Shown here piece after piece: positions 55,549 through 63,548 of a DNA stretch of 64,000 nucleotides (position 1 is the stretch's first letter; each line of letters starts with the position of its first letter). The translations under genes and the position numbers were made by a program. Under the pieces are notes generated by a model. The model saw only the letters and a list, made by a program, of their open reading frames with translations. It was not told the DNA's origin and made no database searches. This DNA is from Haladaptatus sp. DYF46 (lineage in GTDB: Archaea; Halobacteriota; Halobacteria; Halobacteriales; Haladaptataceae), in assembly GCF_021083305.1 (NCBI RefSeq), contig NZ_JAJFAY010000005.1, positions 186,001-250,000 of the forward strand, in the 5' to 3' direction.

Positions 55549-55611
55549 AACCGAGTGGGCTCCGCAATGACCCGTACGTCGTCGATTATGGATCACTCAC
55601 GCAACCGACAA

Positions 55612-56025
55612 ATGACATTCACAGTACGAGGAATCGTGACCAGTGGCTTCGGGAGGGGAAAGAAATTCGTCGCGATGGAGGGCTACGCCCATCAGTTCGA
55701 GCGAGAGTTAGGGTACGAACCGCATCCAGGTACCTTGAATCTCGAACTGGATGCCCCGGTTCGAGAACGACTGGCGCGTCTCGACCCCACGCGTCTCGAC
55801 GGCTGGGAAGCGGATGACCGCTCGTTTGGTGCCGTCGACTGTTATCCTGCCGTCGTCCCCGGGAGCACGGACTCGGTTCCGCTCCATTTCGTTCTCCCCC
55901 ACCGCACCGACTACGATACGTCCACCATCGAACTGATCTCACCCGTCAACCTTCGGGAGCGGTTCGGCCTCTCCGATGGGACGGCCTTCGAAATTCGAAT
56001 CCAATCCGGGGGTACCGAGGTTTAG
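55612..56025 (+). CDS. ribK: CTP-dependent riboflavin kinase (archaeal RibK)
   Basis: 137 residues starting MTFTVRGIVTSGFGRGKKF. The Gly-rich loop, GYAHQFERELGYEPHPGTL, NLELD and ELISPVNLRERFGLSDGTA are diagnostic. It converts riboflavin to FMN using CTP. Many haloarchaeal copies carry a helix-turn-helix in front; this one is the bare kinase domain. It sits in the catabolic island just downstream of a flavin-dependent monooxygenase and near ribB. Confidence 0.88.
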   Translation: MTFTVRGIVTSGFGRGKKFVAMEGYAHQFERELGYEPHPGTLNLELDAPVRERLARLDPTRLDGWEADDRSFGAVDCYPAVVPGSTDSVPLHFVLPHRTDYDTSTIELISPVNLRERFGLSDGTAFEIRIQSGGTEV

Positions 56026-56078
56026 CCCCACCGGACCCCGTGACCGTCCGGCTACTCGTTCTCCTCCCGCCGCGTGGG

Positions 56079-56639
56079 TTATTCGTGTGTTATCTCCACG
56101 GCTTCGTTTTCGCCACGCGCGTTCGTCGAAGTGAGATCGATCAGACCGTCATGAAGTCGCTCGTAGGTTTCATCGACCGCTTCTTCGACGATCGCGGTGT
56201 TCGCCGTGAGCGGCAGAAACGACGTGTCGCTCTCCCACCGGGGAATGATGTGCATGTGGAGATGATCGGTCACCGACGCTCCCCCTGCAGCGCCGACGTT
56301 GAACCCGATGTTGAACCCGTTCGGGGAGAGCGCCTCCTCGATCACCTCGATGACCATCTGTGCGGTTTTCATGTAATCGACGAGTGCACCCTCATCGAGG
56401 GAGTAGAACCGTCCCGTGTGTTCGTACGGCAGTATCATCGTATGCCCCGGATTGTACGGCATATTGTTCAGCAGAACGTAGGCGTGCTCGCTACGGGCCA
56501 CGATGTTGTTTTTGCGGTCGTCATCGCCCGCGGGAAGACGGCAGAAAATACACTCCGTGTCGTCACCATCCGCCGGACGATCCCGGGTCACCCATTGCAT
56601 CCGCCATGGAGCAAACAGCGAGTCCATTGTTACAGACAT
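56079..56639 (-). CDS. HIT-family nucleotide hydrolase/phosphorylase
   Basis: 186 residues. MDSLFAPWRMQWVTRDRPA at the start, CIFCRLP with a CxxC zinc pair, YVLLNNMPYNPGHTMILPY, and the histidine triad DHLHMHIIPRW. Such proteins split dinucleoside polyphosphates or AMP derivatives. It is divergent from ribB with an AT-rich control region (TTTATTATATAC about 56717-56728) shared by the two. The link to flavin metabolism (for example handling FAD or AMP products) is speculation. Confidence 0.88.
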   Translation of the reverse strand: MSVTMDSLFAPWRMQWVTRDRPADGDDTECIFCRLPAGDDDRKNNIVARSEHAYVLLNNMPYNPGHTMILPYEHTGRFYSLDEGALVDYMKTAQMVIEVIEEALSPNGFNIGFNVGAAGGASVTDHLHMHIIPRWESDTSFLPLTANTAIVEEAVDETYERLHDGLIDLTSTNARGENEAVEITHE

Positions 56640-56783
56640 CGGGGGGTGTTAGTATAAAATCTCCGCCCGTTCGAGAAGTCACTCCGTCGTACCACATCTC
56701 GGATCGGGGGAATATTTATTATATACGCCGACGAGTTCGACCTATGAATCGGATATCGAGAAGCCGGACCGAGGCGATCGATC

Positions 56784-57488
56784 ATGTTGAGTGATAGCAT
56801 GCTCCCCGATAGTTACAGCTATCGCCGAAAGGAGCCCGTGAACGGGTTGGATAGCGCTATCGAAGCGTTCCAAGCCGGTGACCCGGTTTTGATTCACGAC
56901 GCAGCGGATCGGGAGAACGAGGTGGACGTCGTGTATCCGGCACACGCCGTCACGCCGTCCAACGTCGCTCGACTCCGAAACGACGCTGGCGGATTGATCT
57001 GTGTGGCCCTGTCCCACGAGGTGGCTGAAACGTTCGGCCTCCCGTTCGCGGAAGAGCTCATCGACCACCCGGCGGGTAACGAGACCACTATCGATTACGA
57101 CGACAGATCTTCGTTTTCCCTGACGGTAAACCACCGGGAGACGTATACCGGTATCGTCGACAACGACAGAGCACGGACGATTTCCGAACTCGGTCACGCG
57201 GCGCGGAATCCGGAAAGGACCGACTTCGCGGCGGAGTTCGACACGCCCGGACACGTACATACGCTCAAAGCCGCGCCGAACCTCCTAGAGGACAGGCGGG
57301 GTCACACGGAACTCGGCATCGCGCTTGCGGAGTTGGCGGACGTTCCGCCGGCCGTCGCCGTCTGCGAGATGCTCGACGACAAAACGGGGGGCGCACTCTC
57401 CCGATCCAACGCGGCGTCGTATGCAAAACACAACGACTTCGTCTTCCTCGACGAATCGACGATCATCGACGAAGTCCGTACCGATTGA
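56784..57488 (+). CDS. ribB: 3,4-dihydroxy-2-butanone 4-phosphate synthase
   Basis: 234 residues. Converts ribulose 5-phosphate to the four-carbon unit of riboflavin. IHDAADRENEVDVVYPAHA has the metal and substrate Glu/Asp cluster; RNDAGGLICVALSHEVAET follows; the C-terminal RRGHTELGIALAELADVPP has the second metal His. An extra ATG at 56799 is possible. Together with ribK it forms a partial local flavin supply; other riboflavin genes are not in the window. Confidence 0.92.
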   Translation: MLSDSMLPDSYSYRRKEPVNGLDSAIEAFQAGDPVLIHDAADRENEVDVVYPAHAVTPSNVARLRNDAGGLICVALSHEVAETFGLPFAEELIDHPAGNETTIDYDDRSSFSLTVNHRETYTGIVDNDRARTISELGHAARNPERTDFAAEFDTPGHVHTLKAAPNLLEDRRGHTELGIALAELADVPPAVAVCEMLDDKTGGALSRSNAASYAKHNDFVFLDESTIIDEVRTD

Positions 57489-57580
57489 CCGGTAGTCATC
57501 GGTGCTTCAGAACGGTAAAATCGGCGTCTGACACCGATACACCGATTCGTTTCGGCGTCCAGCCGAGCTGGGAGGTACTC

Positions 57581-57588
57581 TTATATAT
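57581..57588 (+). promoter_or_regulatory. TATA box of second Fe-ADH gene
   Basis: TTATATAT, 29-36 bases before the ATG at 57617. Confidence 0.5.
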
Positions 57589-57616
57589 CCATGTGGTCCA
57601 ATGATATCTACGTACA

Positions 57617-58840
57617 ATGAATGGTAATCGTTATACGTTCGAGTATCAACCAGCTACGATCCATCACGGGTCGGGTGTCGTTGCAAATCTAGAGACGGAA
57701 CTCGAACGACGGGGACTCTCGCGGGCGCTACTCGTCACGGACGCCACTTTGCGGGATGTCGATCCCGTCATCGGGCCGGTTCGTGAGGGTCTCGGGGAGT
57801 CTCTCGTCGGCGTTTTCGATGGCGTGACACCGGAAAAATACCTCGAATCGGCCTCCGACGGTGCGACACGGGTTCAGGAGGAAGACGTCGATGCGCTCGT
57901 CCCGATCGGTGGTGGCAGTAGCCTGGATACCGCCAAGCTGATCTGCGTCCTCGCCGGGCACGACCGACCCCTCGACGAAGTCACGGCCGAGATTGTGGAT
58001 CGTGAGGCGGTTCTCGTTCCCGATCGTGACCGCCCGTTACCGGATATCTTCGCCGTGCCGACGACCTTACCCGGTGCCGATCTCTCGCAAGTCGCGGGCG
58101 TCAAGCTGAGTTTGGACCCGGACGGACGTTCGAAATCCGAGATTCCCAGCGCCGGCGTATCGGACAGTCGTCTGATGCCGACCGCGGTCTTCCACGATTT
58201 GGACCTGTTCGCAACGACCCCCGACCACATCCTCGCTCGCTCCGCGATGAACGGATTCGACAAGGGGATCGAAATGCTGTACACCCGTCACCACAATCCC
58301 CTCACGGATGGGACGGCCGTTCGCGGCGTTCGACTGCTGTACGAGAACCTCCCGACTCTCACTACCGGCTCGACGAGTCGGGCGGAGCTGTCCCGAATTC
58401 TGCAGGGTATCGCCGCGGCGCAGTACGGGCTTTCGACCCCGAACGCATACCGAGCCTCCGTCATCCACTCGTTCGGCCACGCCATCGCGCGGAACTACGA
58501 CGTTCAGCAAGGGGTCGCACACGCGATCGCGGCACCGCACGTGCTCCGCTACCTCTTCGAACGGGTCGACGGACGACGCGATCTGTTGGCGGAGGCGTTC
58601 GACGTCCGGAATGCGGACGATTCCGACGAAGAGACGGCGGCCGCGATCGTGAAATCGGTCGTCGATACCCGCGATGCGCTCGATTTACCGTCTCGGCTGC
58701 GTTCGGTCGAGGGAACCGAACGGGACGATTTCCAAGACCTCGCGCGGGCGGTCATCGAGGATCCGTTTATGCAAGCCGGTCCGACCGATCTCGATGCGAC
58801 CCAGTCGGGCGTCGAAACCGTTTTCGAGCGGATGTGGTGA
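57617..58840 (+). CDS. iron-type alcohol dehydrogenase family protein, unusual metal site
   Basis: 407 residues. The cofactor motif LVPIGGGSSLDTAKLICVL is normal. The second motif PTTLPGADLSQVAG lacks the usual TTAGTGSE. At the first metal motif the sequence is MNGFDKGIEMLY, with Glu where His is expected after the Asp; the later His residues in VIHSFGHAIA and VAHAIAAPHVL are present. It is thus a diverged branch of the Fe-ADH family, perhaps with another metal or a lyase-like reaction. It precedes the first TatD-like gene. Confidence 0.82.
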   Translation: MNGNRYTFEYQPATIHHGSGVVANLETELERRGLSRALLVTDATLRDVDPVIGPVREGLGESLVGVFDGVTPEKYLESASDGATRVQEEDVDALVPIGGGSSLDTAKLICVLAGHDRPLDEVTAEIVDREAVLVPDRDRPLPDIFAVPTTLPGADLSQVAGVKLSLDPDGRSKSEIPSAGVSDSRLMPTAVFHDLDLFATTPDHILARSAMNGFDKGIEMLYTRHHNPLTDGTAVRGVRLLYENLPTLTTGSTSRAELSRILQGIAAAQYGLSTPNAYRASVIHSFGHAIARNYDVQQGVAHAIAAPHVLRYLFERVDGRRDLLAEAFDVRNADDSDEETAAAIVKSVVDTRDALDLPSRLRSVEGTERDDFQDLARAVIEDPFMQAGPTDLDATQSGVETVFERMW

Positions 58841-58886
58841 ACCGATCCCCCTAAAGTTTCATGCGGGATGAGCGTCTTGTTCCGGT

Positions 58887-59891
58887 ATGCCATCGGACTA
58901 TCCGACTCGCCGGCCGACCGACGCGGAGTATCTCTCCGACGAGACGGTCGATTTACCCTCGTCCCTGCTCAATCTCCCGTGGATAGACTGCCACAACCAC
59001 GCCCAGACGCTCTCGTGGGAGGACCGCGAACGGTACGCGCTTTCCGGTTGTCAGTCGATGGTGATGGTCGCATCGGGGTACCACTGGACACCCTACAAAC
59101 CGGTGGTCGCTGACGACGTCCGTTTCCTGTGGGACGATGCCATCAATCGCCGCCGAGCGATCGAAACCAACCATTTCTTCGAAGCCAATCTCGCGGTGGG
59201 CGTTCACACCGGCGTTCGAATCGAGAATCCCGACGAGTTGCTGGCCGCGATGGACGAGTACTGCCGACTCGACGAAGTCGTGGCACTCGGTGAAACCGGC
59301 ATCACCCCGTCCCAGCACGTTGAGTCATGGGGTGTAGACGAACAGCGGGCGGTCGTTCAGGCACAGATGGAGCTCGCGGACGAACACGACCTCCCGATCA
59401 TCCTCCACACCCCGAATCGGGGAACCGGTGATAGCCCGACCTATCGAGTCGGGGCCAGCACGCCGGGATACGAGAAGAACGCGTCCCTCGCATCCTCACC
59501 CGTCATCACGGGAGATAATCCCGAACTCGAAGCGGTCAAGATCGACGTTCAAACCGCCACGGAGGCAGGTCTGGCCGAAGAACGGATCGTCGCTTCACAC
59601 GCGGATCCGAACAACACGAACTACCTCATGGAGGAGACGGAGTGCTATCTGAGTTTCACCGTCGGGTATCCGTGGTTGACCGGTGTGACCGCCGCCGACG
59701 TGGCGGAGACGATTCGCGAGTACGGGCCGGATCGAATTCTGGTCGAAACGGACTGTGCGAATATCCTCCGGACGGACGCGTTCTCCGTAAAACGGACGAT
59801 TTTCGACCTCTATCGGATGGGGATCGATGAGAGCGATATCCGGCAAGTCGTCCTCGAAAATCCACGGGACGTCTTTGACCTGGAGGAATAA
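58887..59891 (+). CDS. TatD-family metal-dependent hydrolase, copy 1
   Basis: 334 residues, amidohydrolase-type TIM barrel. Metal ligands: His-x-His in WIDCHNHAQTLSWEDRERY, Glu in VVALGETGITPSQHVESWG, His in DLPIILHTP, His in IVASHADPN, Asp in ILVETDCANILRTDAF. The family is known for DNases, but this subgroup with SWEDRERYALSGC and HWTPYKPV is larger and occurs here next to FAH-family genes, so a small-molecule role (amide, lactone or cyclic imide) is more likely. It ends 20 bases before the convergent FAH gene. Confidence 0.85.
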   Translation: MPSDYPTRRPTDAEYLSDETVDLPSSLLNLPWIDCHNHAQTLSWEDRERYALSGCQSMVMVASGYHWTPYKPVVADDVRFLWDDAINRRRAIETNHFFEANLAVGVHTGVRIENPDELLAAMDEYCRLDEVVALGETGITPSQHVESWGVDEQRAVVQAQMELADEHDLPIILHTPNRGTGDSPTYRVGASTPGYEKNASLASSPVITGDNPELEAVKIDVQTATEAGLAEERIVASHADPNNTNYLMEETECYLSFTVGYPWLTGVTAADVAETIREYGPDRILVETDCANILRTDAFSVKRTIFDLYRMGIDESDIRQVVLENPRDVFDLEE

Positions 59892-59910
59892 CCTCACGTC
59901 GCGGATCGAT

Positions 59911-60798
59911 TCAGGTGTGCCGACACGTGTTCGTTAGCTCTCCGACCCCCTCGACGCCGACCGTGACCGTCGTCCCGTCGCCCAGGAGGACTTGCGGGTC
60001 GCGATACACGCCGACTCCCGGTGGCGTTCCGGTGAATAGCAGATCGCCCGGTTCGAGCGTAAACGCCCGACTGCAGAACGAGACGAGATAGTCGATGTCG
60101 AAGATGAGGTTCGCCGTCGTCGAATCCTGTAACCGTTCCCCGTCTATCTCCGTCCAGATGTCGAGGTCGTGCACGTCGTCGATCTCGTCCAGCGTGACCA
60201 GTTCCGGCCCGGTCGGTGCGAAGGAATCCAGACTCTTCCCCCTGACCCATTGTCCGTCGCCGTGCTGTAGATCACGGGCGGAGACGTCGTTCCCCACCGT
60301 GACCCCCGCCACGTAGTCCCGCGCCTCGTCGGCACTCACATCCCTGGCTCGACGACCGATCACGGCGACTAACTCGGCCTCGTAATCCACTTCATACGTG
60401 TACTCGGGGTCCCACGTGATGTCGTCATCCGGCCCTCGAACGGCCGTCGGGAACTTGGAGAACAACACCGGTTCGTCCGGAATCGGGTTCTCCCCTTCTT
60501 CGGCGTGTTCCTCGTAGTTCAATCCGACGCACACGACTTTTTGGGGGTCTCCTATCGGTGCGTGTCGTTCGAGGTCGTCGATGGCGTGGCAGTCCACCTC
60601 GTTTTCCATCGCGTAGTCCACGGCGAAGGAAGCTCTCTCCTTCCAGTTCCACGTTTCGAGGAGTTCGGGGAGCCGTCGCGGAATCTCGACTCCCGCCTTC
60701 TTTCCTGCCGCGTGGAGGTTAACTACGTCGTCGTCCGAGGTGCGGGCACCACACCACGGTTGGCCGGTTCCGTTCGAACTGTAACAACCTATTCGCAT
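59911..60798 (-). CDS. fumarylacetoacetate hydrolase-family protein, copy 1
   Basis: 295 residues. KVVCVGLNYEEHAEEGENP; metal ligands in VDYEAELVAVIGRRARDVS (ExE); GNDVSARDLQ, WVRGKSLDSFAPTGPELVT and DLLFTGTPPGVGVYRDP. The family hydrolyses or isomerises 2,4-dioxo or 2-hydroxy-dienoic acids. Convergent with the TatD-like copy 1. About half of its residues recur in copy 2 at 61525, by eye. Confidence 0.9.
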   Translation of the reverse strand: MRIGCYSSNGTGQPWCGARTSDDDVVNLHAAGKKAGVEIPRRLPELLETWNWKERASFAVDYAMENEVDCHAIDDLERHAPIGDPQKVVCVGLNYEEHAEEGENPIPDEPVLFSKFPTAVRGPDDDITWDPEYTYEVDYEAELVAVIGRRARDVSADEARDYVAGVTVGNDVSARDLQHGDGQWVRGKSLDSFAPTGPELVTLDEIDDVHDLDIWTEIDGERLQDSTTANLIFDIDYLVSFCSRAFTLEPGDLLFTGTPPGVGVYRDPQVLLGDGTTVTVGVEGVGELTNTCRHT

Positions 60799-61082
60799 CG
60801 TCGCTAAGTAAAACCGCCACCATACTTAATCCCGATGATGGCCCTTCACGGTGGGTTCCGATACGCGATTATTCGGCCGTTCGTCTGCTGCGTTCGTCCT
60901 CCGGTGGATTCCTGTCAACGTCTCCGAAATCGGCGATGTCAGTGCAGGGATCGTCTTGCAGAGAAAATGGCAAGATTCCAAACAGCTATAACCCAATCCT
61001 TCATAACGTAGCTTGATGTCCACAATTAATAATCGAACTGTGAGCGCATCAGATGCTAAAAAATCGCAACCGGTGGTCGGGA

Positions 61083-61490
61083 ATGGCGCTTGAAGGTGAG
61101 TTCCTGTTGGCCGGGCGACTGCTTCTCGGCGGAATGTTTCTGTATAACGGATACAACCATTTCGTCGACTACGAGGGCAGGGTCGGATATTCGGAGTACA
61201 AGGACATTCCCGCCCCCTCGTTATCGGTCATCTCGTCGGGAGTAGTGCTGGTCCTCGCATCCATCGGCATCATGGCCGGAATCTATCCGGTGATCTCCGC
61301 GGGCGCTCTCGCGGTGTTCCTCATCGTCGCGACGCTGTTGTTCCACGACTTCTGGAACCAGTCCGGCGAGGACCGACAGAACGAGTTGAACCACTTCCTG
61401 AAGAACGTCGGCTTGCTCGGAGGCACGCTCGTTCTCTTGGCCGTCGGAGGTGAAACGTGGGCGTACGCCGCCAACATCGGGTTGTTCTGA
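61083..61490 (+). CDS. DoxX-family membrane protein
   Basis: 135 residues, four membrane helices. FLLAGRLLLGGMFLYNGYN, VLVLASIGIMAGIYPVISA, LAVFLIVATLLFHDFWNQ and VGLLGGTLVLLAVGGETWA are typical of DoxX/DoxD-like proteins, some of which belong to thiosulfate:quinone oxidoreductase. Here it may pass electrons to quinones or be structural. The upstream ATG at 61053 adds ten polar residues. Confidence 0.83.
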   Translation: MALEGEFLLAGRLLLGGMFLYNGYNHFVDYEGRVGYSEYKDIPAPSLSVISSGVVLVLASIGIMAGIYPVISAGALAVFLIVATLLFHDFWNQSGEDRQNELNHFLKNVGLLGGTLVLLAVGGETWAYAANIGLF

Positions 61491-61524
61491 CCGAGAAGGT
61501 TGGACCGAATACAGTTAGATACGC

Positions 61525-62412
61525 ATGAAACTCGGACAATTTCGAACGAGCGAGGACGAACGGCCGTGGGCAGGGAGCGTCGTCGACGGCGGAATCGTCG
61601 ATCTGAACGTAGCGGGCAGGCGGTCGGGCGTTACGCTGCCGTCCGACCTCCGCGAAATAATCGAGACGTGGAACTGGCGGGAGAAGGTCGAATTCGCGAC
61701 CGCGTACGCCGAGGAGACCGGAGATGCGATGCGTTCCCACTCCGCCGTCGTACCGGTGGCTCCGATCACCGAACCGGAGAAGGTCGTCGCCATCGGGCTG
61801 AACTACATGGAACACGCTGAGGAGGGCGATCAGGACACCCCGGATTCTCCGATGGTGTTCTCCAAGTTCCCGCGGGCCATCGTGGGGCCGGACGAGCCGG
61901 TCGAGTGGGACCCGGAGCTGACCGAGGCGGTCGATTACGAGGGCGAACTGGTGGTCGTAATCGGCGAACGAGCGCGCAACGTGAGCGAGGACGATGCCCT
62001 CGACTACGTGGCGGGATACACCATCGGAAACGACGTTTCCGCCCGCGACCTCCAACTTGCCGATGAGCAGTGGGTCAGGGGGAAGAGTCTGGATTCCTTC
62101 GCACCGATCGGCCCGCATCTCATCACCCCGGACGAGATCGACGACGTGGGCGACCTCGACATCTGGACGGAGGTTAACGGCGAACGGTTACAGGACTCCA
62201 ACACGAAACATTTGATCTTCCCGATAGCGGAACTCGTTTCGTTCTGCAGTCGGGCGTTCACCCTGTCTCCGGGCGACGTGCTATTCACCGGAACGCCCGA
62301 CGGCGTCGGCTACTTCCGTGATCCACGGGTCCTTCTTTCGGAGGGGGACACGATGACCGTCGGCATCGAGGGTCTCGGGGAACTTACAAACGGGTGCCGC
62401 TACATTGGGTAA
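61525..62412 (+). CDS. fumarylacetoacetate hydrolase-family protein, copy 2
   Basis: 295 residues, identical length to copy 1. KVVAIGLNYMEHAEEGDQD, VDYEGELVVVIGERARNVS, GNDVSARDLQLADEQWVRG, KSLDSFAPIGPHLITPDEI and DVLFTGTPDGVGYFRDP. The metal Glu pair and the Asp/Lys of the active site are present. It is followed after six bases by TatD-like copy 2, so these two are an operon. Confidence 0.91.
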   Translation: MKLGQFRTSEDERPWAGSVVDGGIVDLNVAGRRSGVTLPSDLREIIETWNWREKVEFATAYAEETGDAMRSHSAVVPVAPITEPEKVVAIGLNYMEHAEEGDQDTPDSPMVFSKFPRAIVGPDEPVEWDPELTEAVDYEGELVVVIGERARNVSEDDALDYVAGYTIGNDVSARDLQLADEQWVRGKSLDSFAPIGPHLITPDEIDDVGDLDIWTEVNGERLQDSNTKHLIFPIAELVSFCSRAFTLSPGDVLFTGTPDGVGYFRDPRVLLSEGDTMTVGIEGLGELTNGCRYIG

Positions 62413-62418
62413 GCAACC

Positions 62419-63408
62419 ATGGGAACGTACCCGACCCGGCGTCCGACGGACGCGGAGTACAGCGAGGCCGAGGATATAGTCCCGACCGAACTGAGCAGCA
62501 TGCCGTGGATCGACATCCACAACCACGCACACACCCTGTCGTGGAACGATCGCGAGAAGTTCACGTTGAGTGGATGCGAGTCGATGGTGATGATGGCGGC
62601 AGCGTACTATTGGACGCCGTACAAACCGGTCGAGGCCGACGATATCCGGTATCTCTGGGATGATGCGCTCAATCGGCTCTCATCGATCCGCCAGTCGCAC
62701 CTGATCGACGCGAAGATCGGTGTCGGCGTTCATACCGGCGCTCGTGTGGAGGACTACGAGGAAATCCTCGCGGTGCTCCCCGAGTACTGTGCCCTCGACG
62801 AGGTTGCGGCGGTCGGCGAAATCGGGATCACGGAGTCACAACACGTCGCCGGATGGTCCCTCGAAGAACAAAAGGAGGTCACTAGACGGCAACTCGAAGT
62901 GGCGGCCGATCACGGCCTCCCGGCGATACTACACACGCCTGCCGATCTCAGGGACGTCGAGTTCCCCGACCGGACCCGTGGAGACGTTCCCGGATACGAG
63001 TTGGAACTCGCTTTGCAGCAGGAACCCGTGTTGACCGCGGAGAATCCGAAACGGGAGGCGATCGAGATGGATATCGAACTGAAGGACGAGGCGGGACTCC
63101 CCGACGATCGGATGGTGCTCTCCCACGCCGACAAAAAGATCGCCCCGTACGTCTTGGAGAACACGGATTGCTATCTGAGTTTCACGGTCAGCTATCCGTG
63201 GCTCCTCGGGGTTTCGCCCCATCACGTCGCCGAGGTGGTTGCGGAGTACGGGCCGGACCGTATCCTCGTCGAAACCGATAGCGCGGGAGTGCTCCGGAGT
63301 GACGTGTTCGCATTCAAGCGAACGATTCTCGAAATGTATCGCATGGGACTCGACGTCGATACGATCCGACAGGTAGTGTACGAGAATCCGAAACGGATTC
63401 TCGCGTGA
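62419..63408 (+). CDS. TatD-family metal-dependent hydrolase, copy 2
   Basis: 329 residues. It shares with copy 1 the start YPTRRPTDAEY, WIDIHNHAHTLSWNDREKF, YWTPYKPVEADDIRYLWDD, AAVGEIGITESQHVAGW and ILVETDSAGVLRSDVFAFK. All metal ligands are kept (HxH, Glu, two His, Asp). It lies six bases after FAH copy 2. The repeated pairing of this hydrolase with FAH suggests consecutive steps. Confidence 0.87.
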   Translation: MGTYPTRRPTDAEYSEAEDIVPTELSSMPWIDIHNHAHTLSWNDREKFTLSGCESMVMMAAAYYWTPYKPVEADDIRYLWDDALNRLSSIRQSHLIDAKIGVGVHTGARVEDYEEILAVLPEYCALDEVAAVGEIGITESQHVAGWSLEEQKEVTRRQLEVAADHGLPAILHTPADLRDVEFPDRTRGDVPGYELELALQQEPVLTAENPKREAIEMDIELKDEAGLPDDRMVLSHADKKIAPYVLENTDCYLSFTVSYPWLLGVSPHHVAEVVAEYGPDRILVETDSAGVLRSDVFAFKRTILEMYRMGLDVDTIRQVVYENPKRILA

Positions 63409-63514
63409 CCACCATCGGCCGTATTGTTCACTCGCGGGAATTTTGTAGCGTTCGACGTTTCCCGAAAGCGGCAAACCCCCCGTTCGGTCGACGGGGAACG
63501 CCGCAAATCGTGGA

Positions 63515-63536
63515 TATATTTTAAGTACAGTTGTAC
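63515..63536 (+). promoter_or_regulatory. TATA-like element and small palindrome
   Basis: TATATTTTAA (63515-63524) followed by the near palindrome GTACAGTTGTAC (63525-63536), ending 12 bases before the ATG at 63549. The palindrome overlaps the expected transcription start and could bind a repressor. Confidence 0.45.
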
Positions 63537-63548
63537 CTCATCATACGT

